Below are positions 18,729-26,057 of a stretch of 54,161 nucleotides of DNA, in pieces. A program made the translations under genes and the position numbers. How positions within the stretch are numbered: the first letter of the stretch is position 1; each line of letters begins with the position of its first letter. Below the pieces are notes generated by a model. The model was not told the DNA's origin, did no database searches, and worked only from the letters and a program-made list of their open reading frames with translations. The DNA comes from Telmatospirillum sp. (GTDB lineage Bacteria; Pseudomonadota; Alphaproteobacteria; Rhodospirillales; Magnetospirillaceae), in contig WASQ01000001.1 of assembly GCA_009712185.1 (NCBI GenBank), forward strand, positions 1-54,161. The letters are read 5' to 3'.

Positions 18729-18759
18729 ACGTATACGTCAACGTGCATATGTCACGTTG
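18729..18759. promoter_or_regulatory. Two adjacent palindromes upstream of fadL (proposed operator)
   Basis: A perfect 10-bp palindrome ACGTATACGT at 18729-18738 is followed at once by CAACGTG (18739-18745) and CACGTTG (18753-18759), a perfect inverted pair around seven bases. On the minus strand TTGACG and TATGTG are spaced about 20 bases with the first palindrome between them, the long spacer typical of MerR-type promoters. The ATG of fadL is about 87 bases away. Function is inferred. Confidence 0.55.
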
Positions 18760-18770
18760 TGGCACCAGAT

Positions 18771-19406
18771 CTATTCACGCACTATTTCTATGGGATATCC
18801 ACGCCGCTCAAAGGCAACTTTGATCAGCAGGCCGTCGTTTCCGTACCACAAATCACGGTCGACGTCTCCCGTAATGCGATAATGTTCTGACGGTTGCTCC
18901 TTCCCTCCTTGCGTCAGCGACTGCGCCCCCAGGGACGCGATGCTGACTTTGTAGGGCTCGGCGTCGATGATGGAATAGAGGCTGGGATGGGTCAGGATGG
19001 CCTTGCCCCAGAGGGTCAGCGGCAACACGTCGGCGGCCGCGTCGCGGGTGGTCCCGTCGACCGTCAGGCGGACTTTTCCGTCTGAGCGCACGGCCTCGAG
19101 ATGATGCACGGACCCGTCGTCGTCGGTGTCCGCCACCATGCGCTCAAGCTTGCCGTCCCGCCAGGTTTCGACCCGGTGATGGCGGTAATGGAAGTCGAGG
19201 AAGACCACGGTGACCTTGGACTCGGTATCCACCTGGACCGTTGTCACATCCCCCTGCCGATCGATCGAGACCTTTTCATGGCCGATCGGCTTGCCCTCCT
19301 TCAAAATGACATAGGACACGGCCTCCGCGGCCGATGCCAGCGCCGGAACAGCCGCGACAGCCACTGCCGCCAGCAGCGCGAGAAAACGCCCGCCCATGGC
19401 GCTCAT
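18771..19406 (-). CDS. DUF6134 family exported protein
   Basis: A 211-residue protein with a signal peptide (FLALLAAVAVAAVPALASAAEA), hence periplasmic. The mature part begins VSYVILKEGKPIGHEKVSI and consists of regular beta-type repeats (VDTESKVTVVFLDFHYRHHRVETW), resembling DUF6134 proteins; no enzyme motif is visible. ATG 19406 overlaps the stop of the SCP2-like gene as ATGA, so both are coupled. Being under the same proposed operator as fadL suggests a role linked to lipid uptake or handling, but the function is unknown. Confidence 0.75.
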   Translation of the reverse strand: MSAMGGRFLALLAAVAVAAVPALASAAEAVSYVILKEGKPIGHEKVSIDRQGDVTTVQVDTESKVTVVFLDFHYRHHRVETWRDGKLERMVADTDDDGSVHHLEAVRSDGKVRLTVDGTTRDAAADVLPLTLWGKAILTHPSLYSIIDAEPYKVSIASLGAQSLTQGGKEQPSEHYRITGDVDRDLWYGNDGLLIKVAFERRGYPIEIVRE

Positions 19407-19702
19407 CCCAGCGCCGAGACGAGCTTCATCGCGACGCCCATCGAGCCCCGGACTTTGATCTTGCCCAGCGTGTAGGCCAGCATCGGATCCATTTTGCCGT
19501 CCAGAAGCTTTTCCAGGTTCTGGGTGCTGATCACGATGGTACAGTCCGCGTCCCCGTCCTCTTCCGCCAGGGTTGGCTGCGGCTTGCGCGCATCGACCAG
19601 CCAATGCCCGTCGCCCCCCAGATCAAACTTGACCACCGCGCTCAGATTTGAGAGCTGCGGTAACGCCGTTTTCAACCGCTCTTCGATAGACTCCCCGGAC
19701 AT
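19403..19702 (-). CDS. SCP2 sterol/lipid-binding domain protein
   Basis: A 99-residue single-domain protein. GHWLVDARKPQPTLAEEDGDADCTIVISTQNLEKLLDGKMDPMLAYTLGKIKVRGSMGVAMKL is given here only as landmarks: the ADCTI strand, the LLDGKMDP turn and the GKIKVRGSMG motif typical of SCP2 proteins, which bind acyl chains or lipids in the cytosol. ATG 19702 follows GAGGGGA closely. It is the first gene of a two-gene unit with the DUF6134 gene, with the ACGTATACGT palindrome 36-45 bases upstream. A lipid-carrier role next to beta-oxidation genes is inference. Confidence 0.85.
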   Translation of the reverse strand: MSGESIEERLKTALPQLSNLSAVVKFDLGGDGHWLVDARKPQPTLAEEDGDADCTIVISTQNLEKLLDGKMDPMLAYTLGKIKVRGSMGVAMKLVSALG

Positions 19703-19737
19703 TCCCCTCGTCTCCTCTCATCCTGGTCTCTATGTTC

Positions 19738-19747
19738 ACGTATACGT
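19738..19747. promoter_or_regulatory. ACGTATACGT palindrome upstream of the SCP2 gene (proposed MerR operator)
   Basis: A perfect 10-bp palindrome identical to that upstream of fadL. The shared minus-strand core is TGACGTATACGT in both. It lies 36-45 bases before the SCP2 ATG and close to a TTGAAA-like -35 element on the minus strand. Confidence 0.55.
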
Positions 19748-19895
19748 CATCTCGGTTTATACAAATTTCAAGGTGGCGTTCCAGGAGATTTTGCAACCTG
19801 AGGAGGCGTTCCGCCGGCATCGCCCCGGAAAGAATTTTTTTAAAGAAGAAAGGTCGAATTTCTTATTCGCAATAGGAGAATCCGAAAGAAATAAA

Positions 19896-19919
19896 AAATT
19901 TACATAAAATTGTAAATTT
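19896..19919. promoter_or_regulatory. AT-rich inverted repeat in the SCP2/hypothetical gene gap
   Basis: AAATTTACA (19896-19904) and TGTAAATTT (19911-19919) form a perfect 9-bp inverted repeat with a six-base spacer. It sits in a markedly AT-rich stretch (about 19840-19930) of the 298-base gap between divergent genes. It could be an operator or promoter for the gene at 20001; no gene is seen in the gap. Confidence 0.4.
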
Positions 19920-20000
19920 CTATTATTCTTGAACACTCTTGACGAAATACAGAGACACATAATATTAACAATAGGCCCATTTACTCGGGAGGGCTTGACC

Positions 20001-20546
20001 ATGACGAGCCCCGACTTTTCGCCCCCTTTGCCGGTCACATCCTCGTCTCGCTCTTCGTCCGCAGCCCCTGCCATGTCCCGTGCCCCCATGCCCTCTCCCC
20101 CGGGTCATAAACATCCTGGATCGCTCTCCCGGGCCCGCGCCGCCCTGCGCCGCCGGCGCCTCTTCCGGTGGATCGCGGGACTGGCGGCCGCGGCACTCTG
20201 CCTGGCCGGCGCCGCCCGGTTGCTGTTCCCGCCGCCGCAGCCCCCCACACCGGCGGAAACACTGGCGATGGAAATGGAAGGGGCCGTCGGGGGCAGCGGC
20301 GCGGTCCGCCACTCGCTGGGCGGTTCCCTGACCCTGCTCCGCCGGGGCGACGGTGTTACGGTCATCGCCGACAAGGTTCCGCCCCCGGTCTGTGTCCAGG
20401 TCGGATGGGCGCTGGCGCAAAAAGGGGTCGTCACGGTGAACGGCCTGTTCACGCAACGCCTGTCGGGCGCAAAGCTGTCGGAAATGTGCTACCAGACGCC
20501 GGAGGGGGCGAAAATCGCCTGGGCGATCTCCAGGGCGCGGCAATAA
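20001..20546 (+). CDS. Hypothetical membrane-anchored protein
   Basis: A 181-residue protein of unknown function. Residues 1-55 are Ser/Pro/Arg-rich and presumably cytosolic. A single hydrophobic helix follows (FRWIAGLAAAALCLAGAARLLF), then a soluble domain of about 100 residues with two cysteines (PPVCVQVGW and SEMCYQTPEG) that could form a disulfide in the periplasm. The anchor plus a C-terminal domain with a Cys pair is loosely reminiscent of pilin-like proteins, but no prepilin cleavage site is seen. ATG 20001 is preceded by GGGAGGG. It is convergent with the next gene. Confidence 0.65.
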   Translation: MTSPDFSPPLPVTSSSRSSSAAPAMSRAPMPSPPGHKHPGSLSRARAALRRRRLFRWIAGLAAAALCLAGAARLLFPPPQPPTPAETLAMEMEGAVGGSGAVRHSLGGSLTLLRRGDGVTVIADKVPPPVCVQVGWALAQKGVVTVNGLFTQRLSGAKLSEMCYQTPEGAKIAWAISRARQ

Positions 20547-20552
20547 CGGGCC

Positions 20553-20942
20553 TCAAACAGCCCGTCCCGCCGGGTAAAGATAATCGACGAGATAGCCGTC
20601 GGCCTCCAGCCGCGCCTCATCGAAGAACAGAATCTCCCAGTCCGGACCCAGGACGGACTGCACCTCCTGCGCGATGGACAGCCCCTCCGCGGTGAAATGG
20701 TCAAGGACCGCGAGGCGGTCCGGGTCCTCCTCGTTCCGCGTCGCCCGGGTGAAACGCCCGGACCAGTCGCGCAACCGCCCGCCCAGATCAGCGGGCAGCC
20801 CCAGGGCGGCGGGATCCACGGTGCCTCCGGCCGGACGCCAGAGCCCTTCCGCCCGCCCCCGCGCCATCACCACCAGAACGTTGGGACCATAGTCCGGGGG
20901 AAGAAATTCCTCCCCGGCTGCGTCCAGATCCATGTCCGCCAT
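20553..20942 (-). CDS. Conserved-looking hypothetical protein
   Basis: A 129-residue acidic protein without signal peptide or membrane segment. It has alternating hydrophobic strands (NVLVVMARGRAEGLWRP, WEILFFDEARLEADGYLVDYLYP) and a helical middle (LSIAQEVQSVLG). I do not recognise a family. The start is uncertain: ATG 20942 was chosen, an in-frame TTG at 20966 would add eight residues, and ATG 20933 would remove three. Its stop lies six bases from the stop of the convergent membrane protein gene. Confidence 0.6.
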   Translation of the reverse strand: MADMDLDAAGEEFLPPDYGPNVLVVMARGRAEGLWRPAGGTVDPAALGLPADLGGRLRDWSGRFTRATRNEEDPDRLAVLDHFTAEGLSIAQEVQSVLGPDWEILFFDEARLEADGYLVDYLYPAGRAV

Positions 20943-21219
20943 GCCCGCGCCCCCGTCGACCGGCAACTCACGGTCGAAACCGCATCACACTGTCTAACGG
21001 CAATCCGAAAGTTACAATGTCAAAAAACGTCCCCGCCGTCCCGCTCCCGATGCTCGCCCGCCATCACGGACCAGGACCGCAGTCCCCTGCCCGGCCTTTG
21101 TGGCCACCCGCGCCCGCATTGTCTTGACGGCCGGCTCTTGACGACCGGGCGGGGCGGTGGAATGTCTGGGACGCGGCCCCGGCCGGACTTTAACGACAGG
21201 ACAAAGGGAGCGACAGGCC

Positions 21220-22017
21220 ATGCGACAACCATCCATCTATCTTCCCCATGGAGGCGGCCCCTGCTTCTTCATGGATCCGCCGGAGGACGACCCCGCCCGC
21301 TGGATCGCCATGGCGGACTATCTGTCGTCCCTGCCCGGCCATCTTCCCGCCCGGCCGGATGCCCTGCTGGTGATCTCGGCGCATTGGGAATGCCCCCGTC
21401 CCACGCTTTTGTCCGCCCCCGCCCCGGGTCTTCTGTTCGACTATTACGGGTTCCCGCCCCACACCTATACCCTGACCTATCCCGCGCCGGGGGCCGCCGG
21501 TCTTATCCCCCGGGTCCGGACGCTGCTGGAGGGAGCGGGGATCGCCTCTGACGAGGATCCCGCGCGGGGATACGACCATGGCGTCTTCGTGCCCCTGAAA
21601 GTCGCCTTCCCCGATGCGGATATCCCGATCCTGCAACTGTCGCTGCAAAAAGGACTGGATCCGGCGCGTCATATTGCCATCGGCCGCGCGCTTGAACCGC
21701 TGCGCGACGCCAATGTGGCCGTCATCGGCAGCGGTCTCAGCTTCCACAATCTGGGAGGGCTCGGTGATCCGGCGCTGAACCGGTCGGCGACGGCCTTCGA
21801 TGAATGGCTGACGGACGCGGTCCAGAAGCCGGCCGCCGAACGGGGCAGCGCCCTCGAAGCCTGGAGCGCCGCTCCCGGCGCCCGGGCCAGCCACCCCCGG
21901 GAAGAGCATCTGCTGCCGCTGATGGTGGCGGCCGGCGCCGCCGGGGACGATCCGGGACGGCAGGTTTTCAGCGGCGCAATCTGGGGAAAGGCCGTGTCGG
22001 CCTATCATTTCGGTTAA
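21220..22017 (+). CDS. DODA/LigB-type extradiol dioxygenase
   Basis: A 265-residue non-heme-iron enzyme of the class III extradiol ring-cleavage family (YgiD/4,5-DOPA dioxygenase type). Iron-binding histidines are suggested by the N-terminal YLPHGGGPCFF, by ISAHWE, and by the later GSGLSFHNL and DHGVFVPLKVAFP segments. Length fits the family. ATG 21220 has AAAGGGAG nine bases upstream. The gene stands alone between short hypotheticals, so the catechol substrate is unknown. Confidence 0.9.
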   Translation: MRQPSIYLPHGGGPCFFMDPPEDDPARWIAMADYLSSLPGHLPARPDALLVISAHWECPRPTLLSAPAPGLLFDYYGFPPHTYTLTYPAPGAAGLIPRVRTLLEGAGIASDEDPARGYDHGVFVPLKVAFPDADIPILQLSLQKGLDPARHIAIGRALEPLRDANVAVIGSGLSFHNLGGLGDPALNRSATAFDEWLTDAVQKPAAERGSALEAWSAAPGARASHPREEHLLPLMVAAGAAGDDPGRQVFSGAIWGKAVSAYHFG

Positions 22018-22084
22018 AAAAGACGCAGTCCAATCACGGGACGCCCGCCCCGGCGACCGGATCCGGTCACCGGGGCGGGGCCGG

Positions 22085-22267
22085 TCACTGCATCGCCCTC
22101 TGCACGTCTTCGGGGGCGATGGTCCGGCCCAGGATGCGGGTCGACACCTTCGCCGCCGCGGCGAGAACCGCACGCGTCGCGGTTATTCCCGACAGGCCCT
22201 TCTCGCGGGCCGCCAGCGAGGCTTCGGCGTAGGCGCGCCGAATGACGGACTCTTCACGCTCGTTCAT
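22085..22267 (-). CDS. Small hypothetical protein (60 aa)
   Basis: A 60-residue helical protein beginning MNEREESVIRRAYAEASLAARE and ending PEDVQRAMQ, with no cysteine, signal peptide or membrane segment. A strong AAGGAG site lies eight bases before ATG 22267, which supports it as real and excludes the longer Arg-rich upstream frame. Function unknown. The 306-base gap up to the cytochrome gene holds only hairpins (22467-22486 and 22520-22568). Confidence 0.6.
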   Translation of the reverse strand: MNEREESVIRRAYAEASLAAREKGLSGITATRAVLAAAAKVSTRILGRTIAPEDVQRAMQ

Positions 22268-22519
22268 TTCCGGAACTCCTTCCCGTTCCTTGAAGGGAAC
22301 GGGGATCGACTGTCGGCCGGACCGGGACCGGCTGGCGCCCTGCCTGTGGCGGAGGGGCTCTTGCCGGCGGCCTTTGGCCAGGACTTTAATCCTGGCACAA
22401 TCGGACCTGCGGCGCATGCTGGAAAAAAGCCATGGTCCGCCGTCGCTCCGATTGAGACCGACGTCAGGGGAAGGAGAACCTTCCCCATCCGCCGCCGGAC
22501 AGGCCGGAGGCGGAACAAT

Positions 22520-22568
22520 CCGGCCGGCGGAGGGGCGACAGAGGCTCCGCCACCGTCCCGCCGGCCGG
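22520..22568 (-). terminator. Hairpin downstream of the cytochrome c gene
   Basis: An 11-bp perfect GC stem (22520-22530 with 22558-22568) starts five bases after the cytochrome stop on the minus strand. The loop of 27 bases can pair further. Only ATTGTT follows instead of a clear T-run, so termination is likely but not certain. A second stem with an AGAA loop lies at 22467-22486. Confidence 0.5.
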
Positions 22569-22573
22569 GGTCG

Positions 22574-22849
22574 TCACTTGGTGCTGACCAGATAGGCGGC
22601 GACGTCGGCGGCCTGCGCGTCCGTCAGCTTCACCGGCTTCTTGTGCGTGGTCTTACCGGTCGCGACGCCCAGAACGCCATCGGTGATATCCTGGACGCTC
22701 TTGGCTTTCCAGTCGGCCATTTCATGGCACGAGGCACAGCGCTGCTCGTAGGTCGCCTTCCCCTCTGCCGGATCGGCGGCAAAGGCGGCACCGGTGGCAA
22801 CGGTGACGGCGGCGCAGCAAAGGCCAGCCAGAATGGACATCCTCAACAT
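22574..22849 (-). CDS. Small c-type cytochrome
   Basis: A 91-residue precursor with a signal peptide (ILAGLCCAAVTVATGAAFAA) and one heme-attachment motif CASCH near residue 41, followed by a C-terminal helix DAQAADVAAYLVSTK of the class I cytochrome fold. It should be a periplasmic electron carrier. The only methionine in the mature protein is two residues after the heme histidine (CHEM); the usual distal axial Met is missing, and KTTHKKP occupies that region. ATG 22849 follows GAGGAGGG. Partner enzyme not evident nearby. Confidence 0.88.
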   Translation of the reverse strand: MLRMSILAGLCCAAVTVATGAAFAADPAEGKATYEQRCASCHEMADWKAKSVQDITDGVLGVATGKTTHKKPVKLTDAQAADVAAYLVSTK

Positions 22850-23100
22850 GACAAACCCTCCTCGATAACAGGGCAATCAACCATGACGACCCTATTTGGA
22901 TTTACTGATGATATTTATGGTTATGCCGGCAAGTTATCTGCCGTTCATTTCCCTTATTTCTTATATGTTATATCATAAGTACGGTTTTGATCACACGGCA
23001 ACTCCAATTGATCGTGCGGCGCAGCATTGCCAACCCGACCCCGCAGCCTTTCGATGCCAAGAGCGGGCAAAGACGGGAGCGGGGCCCCGGCTTTGCGTCC
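22850..23100. other. Intergenic region upstream of the cytochrome gene
   Basis: 251 bases without a gene. The part 22890-22990 is AT-rich (runs such as TTATATGTTATATCATAAG) and probably contains the cytochrome promoter on the minus strand. No operator was identified. Confidence 0.35.
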
Positions 23101-24438
23101 TCAGAACAATTCGATGCAGGGGTTGTCGGGGTTTTCCGGCCGCGTCGCCCCCGCCAGACGGCTTTCGGTCAGGGCGGCGCCGGCCGCCGCGGCCGCGTCC
23201 CCCAGTTGGCGGGCCAGATGCCCCAATCCGGCCGGCAGATCCGGGGCTCCCGCGGACATCCCGGGGCGAACCGCCTCTGAAAGCCCCTGGCAACAGGACG
23301 CGATCGTATCCAGGCGACGCTTCACCACGTCGTGATATTGGATTGCGCCGATCATCTGAATGATGGGATCGCCCAGGCGTTCGTTCTCGCGCTGAACCTT
23401 GACCAGGGTCTCCCGTTGATGGGAAATCAGCTTTTGCATGTTTTCCGACAGGTCCGATACGGCGTCGGCGATCAGGGTAAACCCCGACTCTTCCCGCTCC
23501 GTCCGATGGGCCATGACGGTGCCAAGGCTTTCCTGTACCGTTTTTTCCAGTTCCGCAATACCGGCGCCGATCTCGATGGCGATCTGATCGGATCGTTGCG
23601 ACAGACCCTTGACCTCCAGCGCGACCACGGCGAACCCTTGTCCGGCGGCTCCGGCGCGAACGGCCTCGATATTGGCGTTCAGAGCCAGCATCCGCGTCTG
23701 CCGGGCGATCCCCCGGACGGTCTGAAGCATGCCTGCAAGCGTCCGGACCACGCCGTCCATCCGGACCATGGCACGCTGGACGGCATCGGCGTCGACCCCC
23801 CTTTCCTCGTTGAATCTTTGCAACAGACTGCGGCTGTGCTGAAGCTGGTTCTCGGACTGTTCGATGATCTGCGAAACCTGGCGGTCGGCGTCCGTCGCGT
23901 GAATGAACCCCAGGAGGTTGTCGAGCCCCTGCTGTATCGTCTGGAGGTGCGCCATCTGTCCCTGCGCGTTGGTTTCCGCCGCCGACATCACGGCAACGGT
24001 CTCGGTCGTCAGGGCGACCGCGATCTCACGCACCCCGCCGACGGCCTCCCAGACGGACGGCCCTGTGACGGACGGCCCTGTGACGGACGGCCCTGTTTCC
24101 GCTCCGGCCGGGGGCCGGGTCCCGGGCAGGGGGGGCGGCGACTCGGGCATGTCGTCTTGGCTCGTCGACGGCCGGGTCCGCATGCCTCTGCCCAACCCCA
24201 GTCCGAAAAGGAACAGGGCGGCCCCGACCGGAACGGCCATCAAAGACGGATCGGTCCGGCACAGCCATGCCCCCACCGGCAGCAGGACCAGACCGGCCGC
24301 GACGGCGCACCGCGACAGAACCGCGGAGCGGTCCCGACCGTCCGGGCGACCGTCGCCCGCCCGGACGGCGGAGGCACCCGCCCTGTCAACCGGCCCCGAC
24401 ATGAGGCCCGCCAAGGTTTGATCGGCCAGATCCGTCAT
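23101..24438 (-). CDS. Short membrane-anchored MCP-like signalling protein
   Basis: A 445-residue protein. Two hydrophobic segments near residues 45-90 ([30 protein letters not shown]) form a hairpin anchor with almost no periplasmic domain. A Pro/Thr linker with GPSVT repeats follows, then long coiled coils around an MCP signalling tip ([19 protein letters not shown] and [15 protein letters not shown]). After the tip come [10 protein letters not shown], resembling the CheZ-type active-site helix but with Arg at the glutamine position, and a C-terminal IELF. Last gene of the chemosensory operon; ATG 24438 with GGGAG. No obvious HAMP or sensor domain. Confidence 0.82.
   Translation of the reverse strand: MTDLADQTLAGLMSGPVDRAGASAVRAGDGRPDGRDRSAVLSRCAVAAGLVLLPVGAWLCRTDPSLMAVPVGAALFLFGLGLGRGMRTRPSTSQDDMPESPPPLPGTRPPAGAETGPSVTGPSVTGPSVWEAVGGVREIAVALTTETVAVMSAAETNAQGQMAHLQTIQQGLDNLLGFIHATDADRQVSQIIEQSENQLQHSRSLLQRFNEERGVDADAVQRAMVRMDGVVRTLAGMLQTVRGIARQTRMLALNANIEAVRAGAAGQGFAVVALEVKGLSQRSDQIAIEIGAGIAELEKTVQESLGTVMAHRTEREESGFTLIADAVSDLSENMQKLISHQRETLVKVQRENERLGDPIIQMIGAIQYHDVVKRRLDTIASCCQGLSEAVRPGMSAGAPDLPAGLGHLARQLGDAAAAAGAALTESRLAGATRPENPDNPCIELF
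24053..24097. repeat. Three 15-bp tandem repeats inside the MCP-like gene
   Basis: Unit ACGGACGGCCCTGTG repeated three times, the last copy with one change. In frame it encodes repeated GPSVT in the linker after the membrane anchor, so copy number could vary without a frameshift. Confidence 0.85.
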
Positions 24439-24541
24439 CACGCACTCCCATTCCTTCCGTCACCCATCCCGCCGGGCCTTTTCCCCGGCGGACACGGATC
24501 GCCGCCATGGCGTCGGCGCTGGTCTCTTTGCAACCGGCGCA

Positions 24542-25270
24542 TCAGAACATCTCGATCCTGGGACCGCCCTCTTCCTGAAGGGCCAGCCCGGTCGCCGCGT
24601 AGAAATCGTCCCGCTGGTTGGTCATCACCGTGTCATCCAGCGCGGCCGCGAACATTTCCTTGAATTTGTCGAGCCGCTCGACCGCGCGACGATCGCCGCA
24701 TTTGCGGGCCAGACGCACCATATGGTCGTCCACCATCAGCGACAGACGCGACAAAAAGGCGATCTGCTGCTGTGTAACGTCCTGGAACTGGAGACATCCC
24801 AACATCCTCAGGATCGGCCGGCCGATTGCTTCGACCCGCTGAGCCAGCTCCGCCCGATGGATGGCGTCCAGCGGCAGTTCCTCGGACGTTTTGCGAAGTT
24901 CGATCCTCAGGGTTTCGACCGCCCGGTCGATTTCGCGCAAACCCTCCACGATCACCAGCGCCGCTTCGCCGCTGGCATCGTTGATGCGCCCGCCCTGATC
25001 GCGCAAAAGACGCGTGAACGCCCGATACTGTGCCAGTTCGTCCGCCACGAAACACAGCAGCTCCTGGACTTCCTCCGGCATCTCCGGGGTTTGCGAGGCC
25101 CGATGCCACAGGATAACGGCAAAGAGGGCGGCCAGCATCGCCACGCCGGCGGCGGCCGGCTCGTCATTGGCGAAGGCGGCCATCGCCATGATCAGAAAGG
25201 CGAACGCTGCCAGGATCGACAGAACGCGATCCTGGCCGTTGCGACGTCGATTCCGGCTTTCCGGTGCCAT
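24542..25270 (-). CDS. Membrane-anchored CheZ-like protein
   Basis: A 242-residue protein with two hydrophobic segments (residues about 15-32 and 40-56) followed by a long helical domain. The helix LQFQDVTQQQ (residues 160-169) has Asp164 and Gln168 in the same D-x3-Q spacing as the CheY-P phosphatase residues Asp143/Gln147 of E. coli CheZ (FQDLTGQ). The C-terminal IEMF could serve like the CheY-binding tail of CheZ. It lies directly after cheY with only 13 bases between the genes. A phosphatase role is inference from the motif and context; CheZ proteins are normally soluble, so the anchor is unusual. Confidence 0.7.
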   Translation of the reverse strand: MAPESRNRRRNGQDRVLSILAAFAFLIMAMAAFANDEPAAAGVAMLAALFAVILWHRASQTPEMPEEVQELLCFVADELAQYRAFTRLLRDQGGRINDASGEAALVIVEGLREIDRAVETLRIELRKTSEELPLDAIHRAELAQRVEAIGRPILRMLGCLQFQDVTQQQIAFLSRLSLMVDDHMVRLARKCGDRRAVERLDKFKEMFAAALDDTVMTNQRDDFYAATGLALQEEGGPRIEMF

Positions 25271-25283
25271 GGCGACCCTTCCT

Positions 25284-25658
25284 TCAGCCGTTCGGCAGGA
25301 TCTGCCTGACCACACGCAGCATGTCGTCCGGCTGGACGGGCTTGACAAGCCATCCCGTCGCCCGCGCGGCACGCGCCTCATCGCGCTTGGCCTGCTGCCC
25401 CTCGGTCGTGACCACCAGAATAGGAGTGAACTGGAACCCCGCGCGGGCGCGGAGTTTGCGGACCAGATCGATACCGTTCATACCCGGCATATGGACGTCG
25501 GTGATGAACAGGTTGGGCGCCAGCCCCTGATCAAGACGATTCAGCGCCTCCTCACCGCTGGACGCTTTTTCAATCTTGAAGCCCGCCTTGCCCAGGATCG
25601 ATTCCATGCTCATCAGAATTGTCGCGGAATCGTCCACCAGAAGAATTGTGCTCACCAT
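25284..25658 (-). CDS. cheY: CheY-like response regulator
   Basis: A 124-residue single receiver domain. The acidic pair is in ILLVDDSA, the phospho-acceptor Asp in FITDVHMPGMNG, the switch Thr in LVVTTEG and the Lys in GWLVKPV. It should be phosphorylated by the adjacent CheA and dephosphorylated by the CheZ-like protein encoded just downstream. ATG 25658 has GAGG seven bases upstream. There is no output domain, so it acts on a target such as the flagellar motor or another machine. Confidence 0.92.
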   Translation of the reverse strand: MVSTILLVDDSATILMSMESILGKAGFKIEKASSGEEALNRLDQGLAPNLFITDVHMPGMNGIDLVRKLRARAGFQFTPILVVTTEGQQAKRDEARAARATGWLVKPVQPDDMLRVVRQILPNG

Positions 25659-25781
25659 TTCCGACCTCTTTTCAAAACAAGAACTTGATTTCATTCGGCC
25701 TATCCCAGCCGCTGCCGATCGGAACCGATCAGCGCCCCCCTTGCCGCCCGGGCGAACCGGCCGGCCCGCGGTCGGCGGCTC

Positions 25782-26057
25782 TCATCGCCGGCCGGGCTCA
25801 GTGCGGTCGCCGGGCGAAGGCCGCCCCGGAAAGACCGATCGGAGCCACCGGGCCAGAACGGCGTCCCGCGGCCACGCCGACACCGTCCGCCCCGAGGCCA
25901 GAATCACTTGCAGCACAGCGGTGTGAAGGGTCTCGCATTTACGGAGATTGACCCCCGCAGCGGGATGACTTTGCAGATATTCGAGAAGCGTCAGCGCATC
26001 CTCGACGCCGGCTCCGCCATCGACCGTCACGCCGTTCTTTCCAAAGCGCAGGGCCAT
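25782..26057 (-). CDS. STAS-like small protein of the chemotaxis operon
   Basis: A 91-residue protein of STAS-like size and pattern: short strands (MALRFGKNGVTVDG), a helix (VEDALTLLEYLQSH), then NLRKCETLHTAVLQVILA and WLRSVFP. Small STAS proteins occur in chemosensory operons of several alphaproteobacteria. The start ATG 26057 overlaps the cheA stop in TGATG fashion, so translation is coupled. It has a serine-poor switch region (GVNLRKCETLHTA), and phosphorylation is not predicted. Function unknown, perhaps an adaptor. Confidence 0.65.
   Translation of the reverse strand: MALRFGKNGVTVDGGAGVEDALTLLEYLQSHPAAGVNLRKCETLHTAVLQVILASGRTVSAWPRDAVLARWLRSVFPGRPSPGDRTEPGRR

Noticed and set aside
20001-20546. 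Type IV pilin assignment for the membrane-anchored hypothetical
   Set aside because: A membrane helix and two cysteines fit loosely, but there is no prepilin peptidase site and no pilus gene nearby.
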